Shown: piece by piece, positions 1 through 7,106 of the stretch | Position numbering within the stretch: position 1 is the stretch's first letter | Layout: the number at the start of each line of letters is the position of its first letter | Source: Candidatus Arcanibacter lacustris | Lineage (GTDB): Bacteria; Pseudomonadota; Alphaproteobacteria; Rickettsiales; Arcanibacteraceae | Assembly (NCBI GenBank): GCA_000970895.1 | Contig: JYHA01000137.1 | Location: 1 to 10,932, forward strand | Length of the DNA: 10,932 nucleotides | Direction: 5' to 3' | Translations under genes and position numbers: made by a program | Notes under the pieces: generated by a model | Databases searched by the model: none | The model's input: only the letters and a program-made list of their open reading frames with translations | Told to the model about the DNA's origin: nothing

Positions 1-93
1 CTTCTAATATCAAGATATTTAAAGATTTTTTTATTGAGTAGGCCAAAAAATAAAATGATGATATGTATAATTATTTATGGTATTTGGTATTAG
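1..93 (+). repeat. Dispersed ~92-bp repeat, copy 1 (possibly cut by window edge)
   Basis: This stretch is nearly identical to 8083-8174. Aligned end to end they differ by a few substitutions and one base of length in a T run (seven T here, six in the other copy). The right-hand boundary is the same in both: a TGG-TAT-stop triplet series (TAG here, TAA there). In this copy the extra T shifts the frame, so the upstream part (SNIKIFKDFF) runs into a TAG while the downstream part (RPKNKMMIC, IIYGIWY) sits in another frame. The left boundary may lie outside the window. Both copies end shortly before the 3' end of a leftward gene (truA here, a pilin-like gene there). It could be a decayed short gene or a non-coding dispersed repeat. 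Confidence 0.85.
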
Positions 94-203
94 TAGCTTG
101 AAAAGTATTTAAATGTTACAGTGAATCTTTCAACAACCAATTATTAGGAATGGAGAAAATAGCTTTTTAGCAAAAACTTTTCCATAATAATTTATAGATC
201 AAG

Positions 204-941
204 CTAATAATCGGCAGTTAAAAAATACAAACCAGCAGCAGGTGCAGTAGGACCTGCTGCTGCTCTATTTTTTGCTTCTAAAATATCCTTCACATCATCT
301 GGTTGTAATTTGCCATTACCTACATATACCAAGGTTCCAACTATATTTCTTACCATATGATGCAAAAATGATGGTGCTTTTAGGAAAAAACTAACCTTCT
401 CATTATCTCTTGAGATTTTTATTTGCTCTAGGGTGCGCAAAGGTGATTTTGCTTGGCAAGATTTAGCCCTGAAGCTGCTAAAATCATGTTTTCCTATTAG
501 AAAATTAGCCCCTTCCTGCATCTTATGCTCATCAAGAGGGCTAATTATATGCCAAGCTCGATTTTTCTCCAGTATCAACGGAGAATGACGATTAATAACT
601 AAATATTGATAGGATCTTGCTTTTGCTTTAAATCTTGCATGAAAATCATCATCGACAATCTCTGCCTCAAGTACCACAATTTTAGCAATTCTTAAATAAT
701 AATTAAGCGCATTGATAACAGTGATAATTGGATAGGTTTGATCCAGATCAAAATGCGACACATGGGCATAAGCATGTACACGCGCATCTGTTCTACCACA
801 ACCATGAACGACCACATTTTCTTTTGAAAAATTATAGATTGCTTCTTCTAGATATTGTTGGACTGAGTTTGGTTCTTTTTGGCGTTGCCAACCAACCATC
901 TGGGAACCATCATATTCTATGGTGATTTTATATCTAGGCAC
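204..941 (-). CDS. truA: tRNA pseudouridine(38-40) synthase TruA
   Basis: TruA converts uridine to pseudouridine at positions 38-40 of the anticodon stem-loop of many tRNAs, in the cytoplasm. The 245-residue length is normal for the family. The N-terminus RYKITIEYDG and the catalytic motif GRTDARVHA (about residues 49-57, catalytic Asp52) are visible, as are HARFKAKARSYQY (about 101-113) and the C-terminal FLHHMVRNIVGTLVYVG. The start is a GTG: it places the family-standard N-terminus correctly and no in-frame ATG precedes it nearby. It overlaps the end of fmt by 8 bases, which suggests translational coupling, and there is no clear Shine-Dalgarno. One oddity: residue 54, two after the catalytic Asp, is Arg where most TruA proteins have Gly (GRTDAGVHA); the codon is CGT, one base from GGT. 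The gene ends with TAG; the 110 bases beyond it hold no convincing terminator. Confidence 0.95.
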   Translation of the reverse strand: MPRYKITIEYDGSQMVGWQRQKEPNSVQQYLEEAIYNFSKENVVVHGCGRTDARVHAYAHVSHFDLDQTYPIITVINALNYYLRIAKIVVLEAEIVDDDFHARFKAKARSYQYLVINRHSPLILEKNRAWHIISPLDEHKMQEGANFLIGKHDFSSFRAKSCQAKSPLRTLEQIKISRDNEKVSFFLKAPSFLHHMVRNIVGTLVYVGNGKLQPDDVKDILEAKNRAAAGPTAPAAGLYFLTADY

Positions 942-1851
942 TAATGATGGTACCGACAGGAATTTTATATCCTAGTAGAAGATCTTTTGCGCTCATAATC
1001 TTCTTAGAAGGTCTCTGTAACAATATAGGCCTGATTGCTTTATCACCACATGCTATAGTGAGTTTATCATCTAGGATAGTTCCAGGAACACCAGTTTGCT
1101 CAATTATTTCTGCCTCATAGATTTTAATATTCTCATCCTGGTACTTAAAATAGGCAATAGGCCAAGGATTAAGTCCTCTGATCAAACTCTCTATTTGGGT
1201 AGCTGAACTGTTCCAGTCAATTAATGCTTCTTCTTTAAGTAACTTATTTGCATAAGTAAGACCATCTTCTGTTTGTTTGATAGGGGTGATGTTACCATAA
1301 TTAGCTAAAACTTCTAACATCATTTTACTACCAATTTCAGCAGCGCTGGCACCCCAACTACCTGCTGTATATTTAGAATCAAGATCAATTTTTTTCTTTA
1401 GTAAAACATCACCAGTATCAACCCCTTCATCCATTTGCATGATACAAATCGCACTAGTAGTATCTCCTGCAATGATAGTTCTTTGAATTGGAGCAGCGCC
1501 TCTCCATCTAGGCAAGTCTGATGGATGAAGATTGATACAGCCATATTTAGGGATGGATAATATTGAATTTGGTAGAATCAGTCCATAAGCAACAATCACG
1601 GCCACATCAGCACCATGTGATTTAAATATTTCTGCTGCCTCATCGCCTCTTAATGATTTTGGCGTACAAACTTCTAATTGATTTTCTAATGCTAATTGAT
1701 GTATGGGAGTGAGAGTTTCTTTCTGACCCCTTCCAGCTAGCTTTGGTCTTTGGGTATAAACTGCTACTATTTCATGATCAGATGCGATTAATTGCTTTAG
1801 GGTTGGTATTGCAAATTCAGGAGTTCCCATAAAAATGATCTTCATCTTCAT
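934..1851 (-). CDS. fmt: Methionyl-tRNA formyltransferase
   Basis: Fmt transfers a formyl group from 10-formyl-tetrahydrofolate to initiator Met-tRNA, giving the fMet-tRNA used to start bacterial translation. The formyltransferase domain fills about residues 3-200: IIFMGTPEFA at the N-terminus, then the catalytic stretch INLHPSDLPRWRGAAPIQ, where Asn107 and His109 match the E. coli Asn106/His108 pair, and DTG with Asp145 matching the catalytic Asp144. The C-terminal tRNA-binding domain follows (about 210-300, with INLxPWPIAYF-like LNPWPIAYF). Length of 305 is typical. Two ATG codons are possible, at 1851 and 1845; a strong AGGGAG lies 3 bases from the first and 9 from the second, so 1845 may be the real start. 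The gene overlaps the end of obgE by 35 bases (29 with the later start) and truA by 8. Confidence 0.96.
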   Translation of the reverse strand: MKMKIIFMGTPEFAIPTLKQLIASDHEIVAVYTQRPKLAGRGQKETLTPIHQLALENQLEVCTPKSLRGDEAAEIFKSHGADVAVIVAYGLILPNSILSIPKYGCINLHPSDLPRWRGAAPIQRTIIAGDTTSAICIMQMDEGVDTGDVLLKKKIDLDSKYTAGSWGASAAEIGSKMMLEVLANYGNITPIKQTEDGLTYANKLLKEEALIDWNSSATQIESLIRGLNPWPIAYFKYQDENIKIYEAEIIEQTGVPGTILDDKLTIACGDKAIRPILLQRPSKKIMSAKDLLLGYKIPVGTIISA

Positions 1852-2842
1852 TATCTCCCTTAGTGATTATTTTCATACATTTTCTAATTACTTGCTTCAC
1901 ATTATGACCAGTTGCAGCTGATATAAACATCACATCATTTCCACAATATTCTTTAATCTGCTGGTGTTTTTCTTCCAACTCTTCTTCAGATATAGCATCA
2001 CATTTATTTAAAACTACGATTTCTATCTTATCTTTAAGAATCATACCATAACTTAAAACTTCTTTGCGGATTACCTTATAAGCATCAACCACATCATCCT
2101 GTGTTACATCAATTAAATGTAGCAATATCCCACAACGCTCTAAATGTTTTAAAAACTTATCACCAAGACCTACTCCAAGATGGGCATCTTCGATTAATCC
2201 TGGTAGATCTGCTAACACAAATTCTTTATCATCAACATATACCACGCCTAATTGTGGTTTTAATGTAGTAAATGGATAATCAGCAATTTTGGGCTTGGCA
2301 GAAGTTACTTGGGCTAAGAAGGTCGATTTACCAGCATTAGGAAGACCCACCAATCCTACATCAGAGATTAGTTTTAATCTAAGCCATACCCACATTTCTT
2401 CACCAGGCCATCCATCTGTGTGATGTCTTGGAGCTCTATTAGTTGAGCTTTTGAATCCCGCATTACCAAATCCACCATCGCCAGCCTTTACTAATCTTCT
2501 TACCTGTCCTTCCTCTGTTATATCAGCAATCATTGTTTCCCCGTCTTCGGCAAAAATTTGAGTACCAACAGGAACTTTCAATATTAATGGATCTCTTGAC
2601 TCACCATGACGATTAGAACCCTTACCATGCTCACCATTTTTTGCTACAAAATGTTGCTTATAACGATAATCAATAAGCGTATTAAGTCCTGATACGCATT
2701 CGATAATAACGTCAGATCCTCTTCCGCCATTACCACCAGTAGGACCACCTAGGGGGATGTTCTTTTCTCGACGAAATGCCATACAACCAGCGCCACCATT
2801 GCCGGCCTTTATATAAATTTTAACCTCGTCTAAAAACTGCAT
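1817..2842 (-). CDS. obgE: GTPase Obg (ribosome assembly)
   Basis: Obg is an essential GTPase that binds the 50S subunit late in assembly and links growth state to ribosome maturation. The glycine-rich Obg fold covers about residues 1-158 (IYIKAGNGGAGCMAFRREK, GGPTGGNGGRGSDV, LVKAGDGGFGN). The G domain follows: P-loop GLPNAGKST (166-174), switch I YPFTTLKP, G3 DLPGLIE (212-218), G4 NKCD (279-282, in place of the usual NKxD with a hydrophobic third residue) and G5 SAA (308-310). The 341-residue length fits the alphaproteobacterial form; the acidic tail NEDEDHF is short and no extra C-terminal domain is present. It ends in TGA, the only intact gene in the window to do so, and its end overlaps fmt. 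It lies behind rpmA, the common rplU-rpmA-obg order, but a terminator-like hairpin separates them. Confidence 0.96.
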   Translation of the reverse strand: MQFLDEVKIYIKAGNGGAGCMAFRREKNIPLGGPTGGNGGRGSDVIIECVSGLNTLIDYRYKQHFVAKNGEHGKGSNRHGESRDPLILKVPVGTQIFAEDGETMIADITEEGQVRRLVKAGDGGFGNAGFKSSTNRAPRHHTDGWPGEEMWVWLRLKLISDVGLVGLPNAGKSTFLAQVTSAKPKIADYPFTTLKPQLGVVYVDDKEFVLADLPGLIEDAHLGVGLGDKFLKHLERCGILLHLIDVTQDDVVDAYKVIRKEVLSYGMILKDKIEIVVLNKCDAISEEELEEKHQQIKEYCGNDVMFISAATGHNVKQVIRKCMKIITKGDNEDEDHFYGNS

Positions 2843-2860
2843 AACTAAACTCTAAACCCC

Positions 2861-2909
2861 TAAAAACAAAATACACCGCTACTATAGAATCCCTATAATA
2901 ACGGTGTAT
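2861..2909 (-). terminator. Rho-independent terminator or attenuator between rpmA and obgE
   Basis: Two 17-base arms (2871-2887 and 2893-2909) face each other across a 5-base loop. Two of the 17 positions are C/A mismatches if read on the plus strand but become G-U pairs in the minus-strand RNA, so the stem is complete only in the transcript coming from rpmA. On that strand the stem is followed at once by TTTGTTTTTA (2870-2861). Stem plus U-rich tail is the normal form of an intrinsic terminator. It would end or reduce the abundant rplU-rpmA message before the less-needed obgE. Function is inferred; only the shape is seen. Confidence 0.75.
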
Positions 2910-2941
2910 AAAACTAAACCATCGAATAAATCTAATATCCC

Positions 2942-3205
2942 TTAAGCGATATTATGAGCTTCAACACTCGCAAAAAGTTTATCATCAGTTTTGCGACTGA
3001 ATTTCACTCTGCCATTTACCAAAGCAAATAATGTGTGATCTTTACCAATCCCTACATTCTCACCAGGACGAACCTTAGTTCCCCTTTGGCGAATAATGAT
3101 ATTACCAGGAACTACTTCTTGACCATCTGCTTTTTTAACGCCCAAACGACGTCCAGCAGAATCCCTACCGTTACGCGAACTACCACCAGCTTTTTTGGTT
3201 GCCAT
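2942..3205 (-). CDS. rpmA: 50S ribosomal protein L27
   Basis: L27 sits at the peptidyl-transferase centre of the large subunit, where its flexible N-terminal tail reaches the 3' ends of the tRNAs. The 87-residue protein has the full family pattern: MATKKAGGSSRNGRDS at the N-terminus, RRLGVKKADGQEVVPGNIIIRQRGT, then GENVGIGKDHTLFALVNGRVKF. The N-terminus begins directly with the Lys-rich tail, so there is no cleavable leader of the Firmicutes type. A GAGG lies about 7 bases before the ATG, one of the better ribosome binding sites in the window. It follows rplU by 23 bases and ends 32 bases before the hairpin that precedes obgE. Confidence 0.98.
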   Translation of the reverse strand: MATKKAGGSSRNGRDSAGRRLGVKKADGQEVVPGNIIIRQRGTKVRPGENVGIGKDHTLFALVNGRVKFSRKTDDKLFASVEAHNIA

Positions 3206-3228
3206 TTTATATCCTCACTTAAATTAAA

Positions 3229-3546
3229 TTAGGCTCTTTTGATTTCTTTGATCAAAACATGAGTCACATTTTGACGATGGCCAATCTTACGTCTATAATT
3301 ATGACGTCTTTTTTTCTTAAACACAATAATCTTAGGATCCCTAGCTTGCGCTAAGATCTCAGCTGTAACGCTGGCTCCCTTAACAAGAGGACATCCTATG
3401 ATAACTGGCTTCTGACTTTCGCCTATCATTAAAATTTCTTCAAATTTTATTTCACTACCAGGTTCGCCATCAAGCTTTTCTAGCTTAACCACGTAATCTT
3501 TTTCAACTTTATATTGTTTCCCACCGGAACGTATAACTGCAAACAT
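3229..3546 (-). CDS. rplU: 50S ribosomal protein L21
   Basis: L21 is a primary 23S rRNA-binding protein of the large subunit. The 105-residue length is standard. It starts MFAVIRSGGKQYKVEKD, has the acidic-then-basic middle typical of the family (KLDGEPGSEIKFEEILMIG) and the signature basic loop FKKKRRHNYRRKIGHRQNVTHVLI near the C-terminus. The start ATG has AAGAG about 9 bases upstream. It is the first gene of the leftward rplU-rpmA unit, behind a good sigma-70-type promoter at 3595-3622. Confidence 0.98.
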   Translation of the reverse strand: MFAVIRSGGKQYKVEKDYVVKLEKLDGEPGSEIKFEEILMIGESQKPVIIGCPLVKGASVTAEILAQARDPKIIVFKKKRRHNYRRKIGHRQNVTHVLIKEIKRA

Positions 3547-3594
3547 TGATTTTACTCTTAAATTTAAAGGTACAAATATTAAATATTATTCTGC

Positions 3595-3622
3595 AATATA
3601 CATCTTAGAAATAGATTGTCAA
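3595..3622 (-). promoter_or_regulatory. Sigma-70-type promoter for rplU-rpmA
   Basis: On the minus strand a consensus -35 TTGACA (3617-3622) is followed after 16 bases by TATATT (3595-3600), five of six matches to the -10 consensus. Transcription would start near 3588 and leave a leader of about 40 bases before rplU, which suits a highly expressed ribosomal protein operon. Confidence 0.7.
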
Positions 3623-3674
3623 GGCACTAGTTCAAATAAAACCAAATAGTTTTTATAAAACCCCCAAATAGTAG

Positions 3675-3704
3675 TTGACACAAGGCTTGTTATTAATGTA
3701 CAAA
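3675..3704 (+). promoter_or_regulatory. Candidate promoter for tlc
   Basis: A perfect TTGACA (3675-3680) is followed after 18 bases by TACAAA (3699-3704), four of six matches to the -10 consensus. The start point would be about 37 bases before the tlc ATG. The -10 is weak, so this is a candidate only. It is divergent from the rplU promoter, with the two -35 boxes about 50 bases apart. Confidence 0.45.
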
Positions 3705-3747
3705 CACTTAAAATCCCATTAATATTACCAATATTTTAATAAAAAAA

Positions 3748-5253
3748 ATGTCAAAAATTACATTAAGCACAAAAATATCTCAATTTTTCAAGAATATTTG
3801 GCCTATTGAGGCTCACGAGTTAAAAAAATTCATCCCAATTTCCCTACTTAGTTTTTTTGTTTTGTTGAATTACAATATATTGAGAAATTTAAAAGACAGC
3901 CTTGTTATTGTTTCAATTGGCGCAGAATCAGTAAGCTTTGTTAAATTATGGGGAGTCTTGCCAGTTGCATTGCTTGTGATGGTCTCATATACTAGGTTAT
4001 TAAATGTCTTTAAAGAAGAAAAGGTATTTTATATCATGGTATCTTGCTTCTTATTATATTTTGCTGGTTTCCAATTTTATTTAATGCCAAATAGTGAGTA
4101 TCTCCATCCATCTCCAGAAAAAATTAGCGCACTTGTGGAAGCTTATCCGTTTGCTAAATATTTTTTCTATATTTACGGTAAATGGACTTATGTTTCGTTC
4201 TATATTATTGCAGAAATGTGGGGAAGCACTGTATTATCTTTATTATTCTGGCAATTTGCTAATAAGATTTGCACCACCGAAGAAGCAAAAAGATTCTACC
4301 CTATCATCATATTCTTTGCCAATATTGCAATTATTGTATCAGGATTAATAGTAAAATCTTTCGCAAGCTCTGGCATTAATAACCAATCATCTCATTTAAT
4401 GGATCTGGTGATTTTGGTCATTATAGTTGGCTTTATTATAATGCTCATATATCGCTGGATGCATAAACACGTCCTGACTGATCCAAAATTTTATTCAAGG
4501 GCGGGAACGGTAACAAAAAGCACCAAACCGAGACTCTCGATGAGAGAAAGTTTTAAATTAATTGCTAATTCTAAATATCTCGGTCTCATTGCCATACTTG
4601 TATGTTCTTATGGATTTTCTATGAATCTAATGGAAGGACCATGGAAGGCAAAAGTAAAATTACTATGCCCTACAGAAAATGAATTTGCTTATTATATGGG
4701 TCACTTTGCACTGTTAAATGGTTCAGCATCTTTATTCTTTCTAATACTTGGAAGCTACATTTTACGTAAATTTAGTTGGCTGACTTTCGCACTAGTCACT
4801 CCTATTGTATTTTTAATTACTACAACCATCTTTTTTATGCTTTGTATCTTTCAAGAAGATCTAGCATCCTATACTTACTCTATGATTGGTATGCAGACCC
4901 TTGCTTTGGTTGTAACCGTTGGTACAATTCAAAATATACTCGCTAGATGCGTAACATTCTCATTTCATGATTCTGCCAAAGAAATAGTATATATTCCTCT
5001 AGATAAAGAACTAAAAACCAAGGGTAAAGCAGCAGTAGATATCATAGGGGTAAGACTTGGTAAAGCTGGAGGATCATTCATTCAATCTTTAGGATTAATT
5101 GTCTTTCATACTTCAAATTTAATTGATGCTATACCTTATTTAATGGTAGTATTTATTGTTATTTGCGTTATCTGGATTTACGCCTCAATCAGCTTGAATA
5201 AGGAATATTTACAGCTACTTCAGGATAATAAAGATAATAATGTGGCTAATTAA
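3748..5253 (+). CDS. tlc: Tlc-family nucleotide transporter (ADP,ATP carrier)
   Basis: Tlc (NTT-family) proteins are inner-membrane carriers that let intracellular bacteria exchange their ADP for host ATP or import other nucleotides. The ~500-residue length and roughly twelve hydrophobic segments match the family. Recognisable blocks in order: WPIEAHELKKFIPI near residue 18, LNYNILRNLKDSLVI (about 40-54), ESVSFVKLWGVLP, AEMWGSTVLSLLFWQFAN (about 156-173), HVLTDPKFY, SKYLGLIAILVCSYGFSMNL followed by EGPWKAKVK (about 297-305), then YIPLDKELKTKGKAAVD and RLGKAGGSFIQS (about 416-448). No clear ribosome binding site; an A-rich tract precedes the ATG. Rickettsia carry several tlc paralogues with different substrates, so whether this one exchanges ATP/ADP or moves other nucleotides cannot be told here. 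It is transcribed alone, divergent from rplU and convergent with ffh. Confidence 0.95.
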   Translation: MSKITLSTKISQFFKNIWPIEAHELKKFIPISLLSFFVLLNYNILRNLKDSLVIVSIGAESVSFVKLWGVLPVALLVMVSYTRLLNVFKEEKVFYIMVSCFLLYFAGFQFYLMPNSEYLHPSPEKISALVEAYPFAKYFFYIYGKWTYVSFYIIAEMWGSTVLSLLFWQFANKICTTEEAKRFYPIIIFFANIAIIVSGLIVKSFASSGINNQSSHLMDLVILVIIVGFIIMLIYRWMHKHVLTDPKFYSRAGTVTKSTKPRLSMRESFKLIANSKYLGLIAILVCSYGFSMNLMEGPWKAKVKLLCPTENEFAYYMGHFALLNGSASLFFLILGSYILRKFSWLTFALVTPIVFLITTTIFFMLCIFQEDLASYTYSMIGMQTLALVVTVGTIQNILARCVTFSFHDSAKEIVYIPLDKELKTKGKAAVDIIGVRLGKAGGSFIQSLGLIVFHTSNLIDAIPYLMVVFIVICVIWIYASISLNKEYLQLLQDNKDNNVAN

Positions 5254-5307
5254 ATTTTGAATAGCAACTTCGGCAAAGAAAAAAAAGTCCAACCAACCTT
5301 ATTTCTT

Positions 5308-5354
5308 CTGGCTAGATAATCTTAAGTCTTTAGACTTTAGATTATCTTGACCAG
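5308..5354. other. Long hairpin in the tlc/ffh convergent gap
   Basis: The 216-base gap between the tlc and ffh stop codons holds a near-perfect hairpin: 16-base arms (5314-5329 and 5332-5347) with a 2-base loop and one mismatch, extended past a small internal loop by CTGG/CCAG (5308-5311 and 5351-5354). It reads equally well on both strands, as expected for a shared terminator of convergent genes, but neither side is followed directly by a T run; on the minus strand a tract of eight T, about 20 bases on (5279-5286), is the nearest. A separate 12-base perfect palindrome, AGGAGATCTCCT, lies at 5353-5364. The rest of the gap (5365-5469) shows no gene I can support. Confidence 0.6.
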
Positions 5355-5469
5355 GAGATCTCCTTGCAGCTCACGCCCCTATAGGATTTTAAAAAGTAAT
5401 TGCGGAGTTGTTTGGAGTAAAACTTTATGGGGACCCTAATGACTTAAAGGCAACCCAACATCCTAACTC

Positions 5470-6816
5470 TTAAGAAAATAGCTTCGCCATACCAGATCTA
5501 AGGAATGATTTTTGGTCCATCTTGCCAAGTCGCTTCACCATAGTGGCCATATCTTGATATTGCTTGAGCAGCTTGTTGATTTCTTGTGCACTAACCCCCG
5601 CCCCTGCTGCTATTCTTCTTTTTCTTGAGGCGTTTAATAATTTTGGAAAGCGTCTTTCTTGTTTTGTCATAGATGAGATAATAGCTTCTTGTCTTCCTAT
5701 CATTTTTTCATCAATAGCACCACCTGGTAATTGGCTTTGTAATTTTTTAACACCAGGTATCATCGCCATCATACCACCAAGTCCACCCATCTTACGGATA
5801 GTTTTAATTTGAGATGCCATATCATTTAAATCAAAAGAACCTTTTTGAATTTTCTTGGCCATGGCTTCTGCTTCTTCCATATCAATAGATTCTGCAGCCT
5901 TTTCAACTAAAGATACTATATCACCCATATCTAGGATTCTTGAAGAGATTCTCTCAGGATGGAATTCTTCAAATTCTGATAGCTTTTCTCCAACACCGAG
6001 AAATTTAATAGGACAGCCCGTAACTCCTCTAATACTTAGAGCAGCACCACCTCTTGCATCTCCGTCAATTCTGGTTAAAATAGCCCCCGTAATTCCTACT
6101 TTCTGATGGAAGATACTAGCGATATTGACGGAATCTTGACCAGTCATACTATCTGCTACAAATAATGTCTCAATAGGATTGGCTAATGACTTAACCTGGA
6201 CTAATTCATCCATCAGTAATTCATCTATATGAAGCCTACCAGCTGTATCTAAAATTAGCACATCATAGCTTTCAAGCCTTGCTAAAGCCAATGCTCTTTT
6301 GGTAATCTCAAGAGGGCTATCACCCTTTATGATAGGAAGCGATGTAATCTCTGCTTGACGGGCTAGCACTTCTAACTGTTCTAATGCTGCAGGACGAGCA
6401 ACATCTAGTGCTGCGAGCAAAACCTTCTTATGTTGTTTTTGTTTTATGCGAAGAGCAAGTTTAGCGCTGGAAGTAGTTTTACCAGAACCTTGTAACCCCA
6501 CCATCATAATGACAGCAGGAGGGGTGATGCTTAAATTAAGCTCTGATTGTTCTGATCCAAGTAATTCTGTTAGGTGATCCTGTACTAACTTGATCACCAT
6601 CTGACCTGGCGATACTTTTTTAATAATCTCTTTGCCAATCAGATCCACTTTAACTTTTTCAATAAAATCTTTAACCACTGATAAAGATACGTCAGCTTCA
6701 AGCAAGGCAATCCTCACCTCACGCAATGCAAGATTACAATCATCTTCTGATAAAAAACCTTTTCTGGTTAATTTATCAAAAATCTTTCCAAGATTAGCAC
6801 TTAAACTTTCAAACAT
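5470..6816 (-). CDS. ffh: Signal recognition particle protein Ffh (SRP54)
   Basis: Ffh is the protein of the bacterial signal recognition particle; with 4.5S RNA it binds hydrophobic signal sequences leaving the ribosome and hands the complex to FtsY at the membrane. Domain order is complete: helical N domain (1-95), GTPase G domain with P-loop GLQGSGKT (107-114), ALDVARPAA, DTAGRLHID (190-198), TRIDGDARGG (248-257, TKxDG in most relatives) and GVGEK (274-278), then the Met-rich M domain (about 300-448) with GGLGGMMAMIPG and the RNA-binding SRKRRIAAGAG (397-407). The length of 448 is normal. The start MFESLSANLGKIFDKL is the family N-terminus; its Shine-Dalgarno is poor. The 4.5S RNA gene is not in the window. 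Confidence 0.97.
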   Translation of the reverse strand: MFESLSANLGKIFDKLTRKGFLSEDDCNLALREVRIALLEADVSLSVVKDFIEKVKVDLIGKEIIKKVSPGQMVIKLVQDHLTELLGSEQSELNLSITPPAVIMMVGLQGSGKTTSSAKLALRIKQKQHKKVLLAALDVARPAALEQLEVLARQAEITSLPIIKGDSPLEITKRALALARLESYDVLILDTAGRLHIDELLMDELVQVKSLANPIETLFVADSMTGQDSVNIASIFHQKVGITGAILTRIDGDARGGAALSIRGVTGCPIKFLGVGEKLSEFEEFHPERISSRILDMGDIVSLVEKAAESIDMEEAEAMAKKIQKGSFDLNDMASQIKTIRKMGGLGGMMAMIPGVKKLQSQLPGGAIDEKMIGRQEAIISSMTKQERRFPKLLNASRKRRIAAGAGVSAQEINKLLKQYQDMATMVKRLGKMDQKSFLRSGMAKLFS

Positions 6817-6849
6817 TTTAAACTCATCATTAATAATTTTCTGTTACCA

Positions 6850-6878
6850 TAGTCAACTTAACCTCTAATATATATAAT
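6850..6878 (+). promoter_or_regulatory. Candidate promoter driving the first pilin-like gene
   Basis: A perfect TATAAT (6873-6878) in an AT-rich stretch is preceded after 17 bases by TAGTCA (6850-6855), four of six matches to the -35. Transcription would start near 6885, so the message would carry a leader of about 220 bases that includes all of the palindromic element at 6954-7097 before the pilin ATG at 7107. No better promoter was seen closer to that gene. It is divergent from ffh. Confidence 0.4.
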
Positions 6879-6953
6879 ATTATGACCATATTACCAAGTA
6901 AAAATAACGATGCCCCATCTGGAGATGAGAATAAAAAACCTCATGCACTCAGC

Positions 6954-7097
6954 TTCGTCATCCTGGAGGGAGCTTACTTGAAGCGACCGATAGGATCCAT
7001 CTTAAAATCCTTAAATCACCAGTTTGTTGAAATATTTTTGCGGATCCTATCGTTTATATTTGTCTTTTTAAGACAAATCTCGCTCCAGGATGACGAA
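6954..7097 (+). repeat. Complex palindromic element A (Rickettsia-type)
   Basis: The outer arms are a perfect 15-base inverted repeat, TTCGTCATCCTGGAG (6954-6968) and its complement (7083-7097). Inside is a perfect 11-base inner stem, CGATAGGATCC (6988-6998) with 7042-7052. Between outer and inner stems each side carries its own small hairpin: GCTT/AAGC (6972-6984) on the left and a 9-base-pair one at 7058-7078 on the right. The fold is therefore cloverleaf-like. A second copy lies at 7867-8026 in the same orientation: core ends and right arms align directly, but the left side-hairpin differs. The element is open in frame with the pilin gene downstream, like the Rickettsia palindromic elements known to sit in reading frames. 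Whether it belongs to a named RPE family is not decided here. Confidence 0.88.
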
Positions 7098-7106
7098 AGA
7101 AGGGAA

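Noticed and set aside
130..200. Terminator downstream of truA
   Set aside because: GGAAAA and TTCTCC can pair imperfectly around a GCT/AGC mini-hairpin, but the stem is weak and no T run follows.
5254..5469. 4.5S SRP RNA or 6S RNA gene beside ffh
   Set aside because: No SRP RNA signature (the GGAA-tetraloop region with its conserved asymmetric loop) on either strand, and no long, bubble-containing rod typical of 6S RNA.
6828..6856. ffh promoter from TTGACT at 6851-6856 on the minus strand
   Set aside because: The -10 candidates at the right spacing are poor and would place the start only a few bases before the ATG.
6882..7106. Prepilin starting at 6882 with an extra 75 residues
   Set aside because: The extra residues are the translation of palindromic element A, the prepilin leader starts cleanly at 7107 after GAAGGG, and the best -10 box puts the transcript start at or after 6882.
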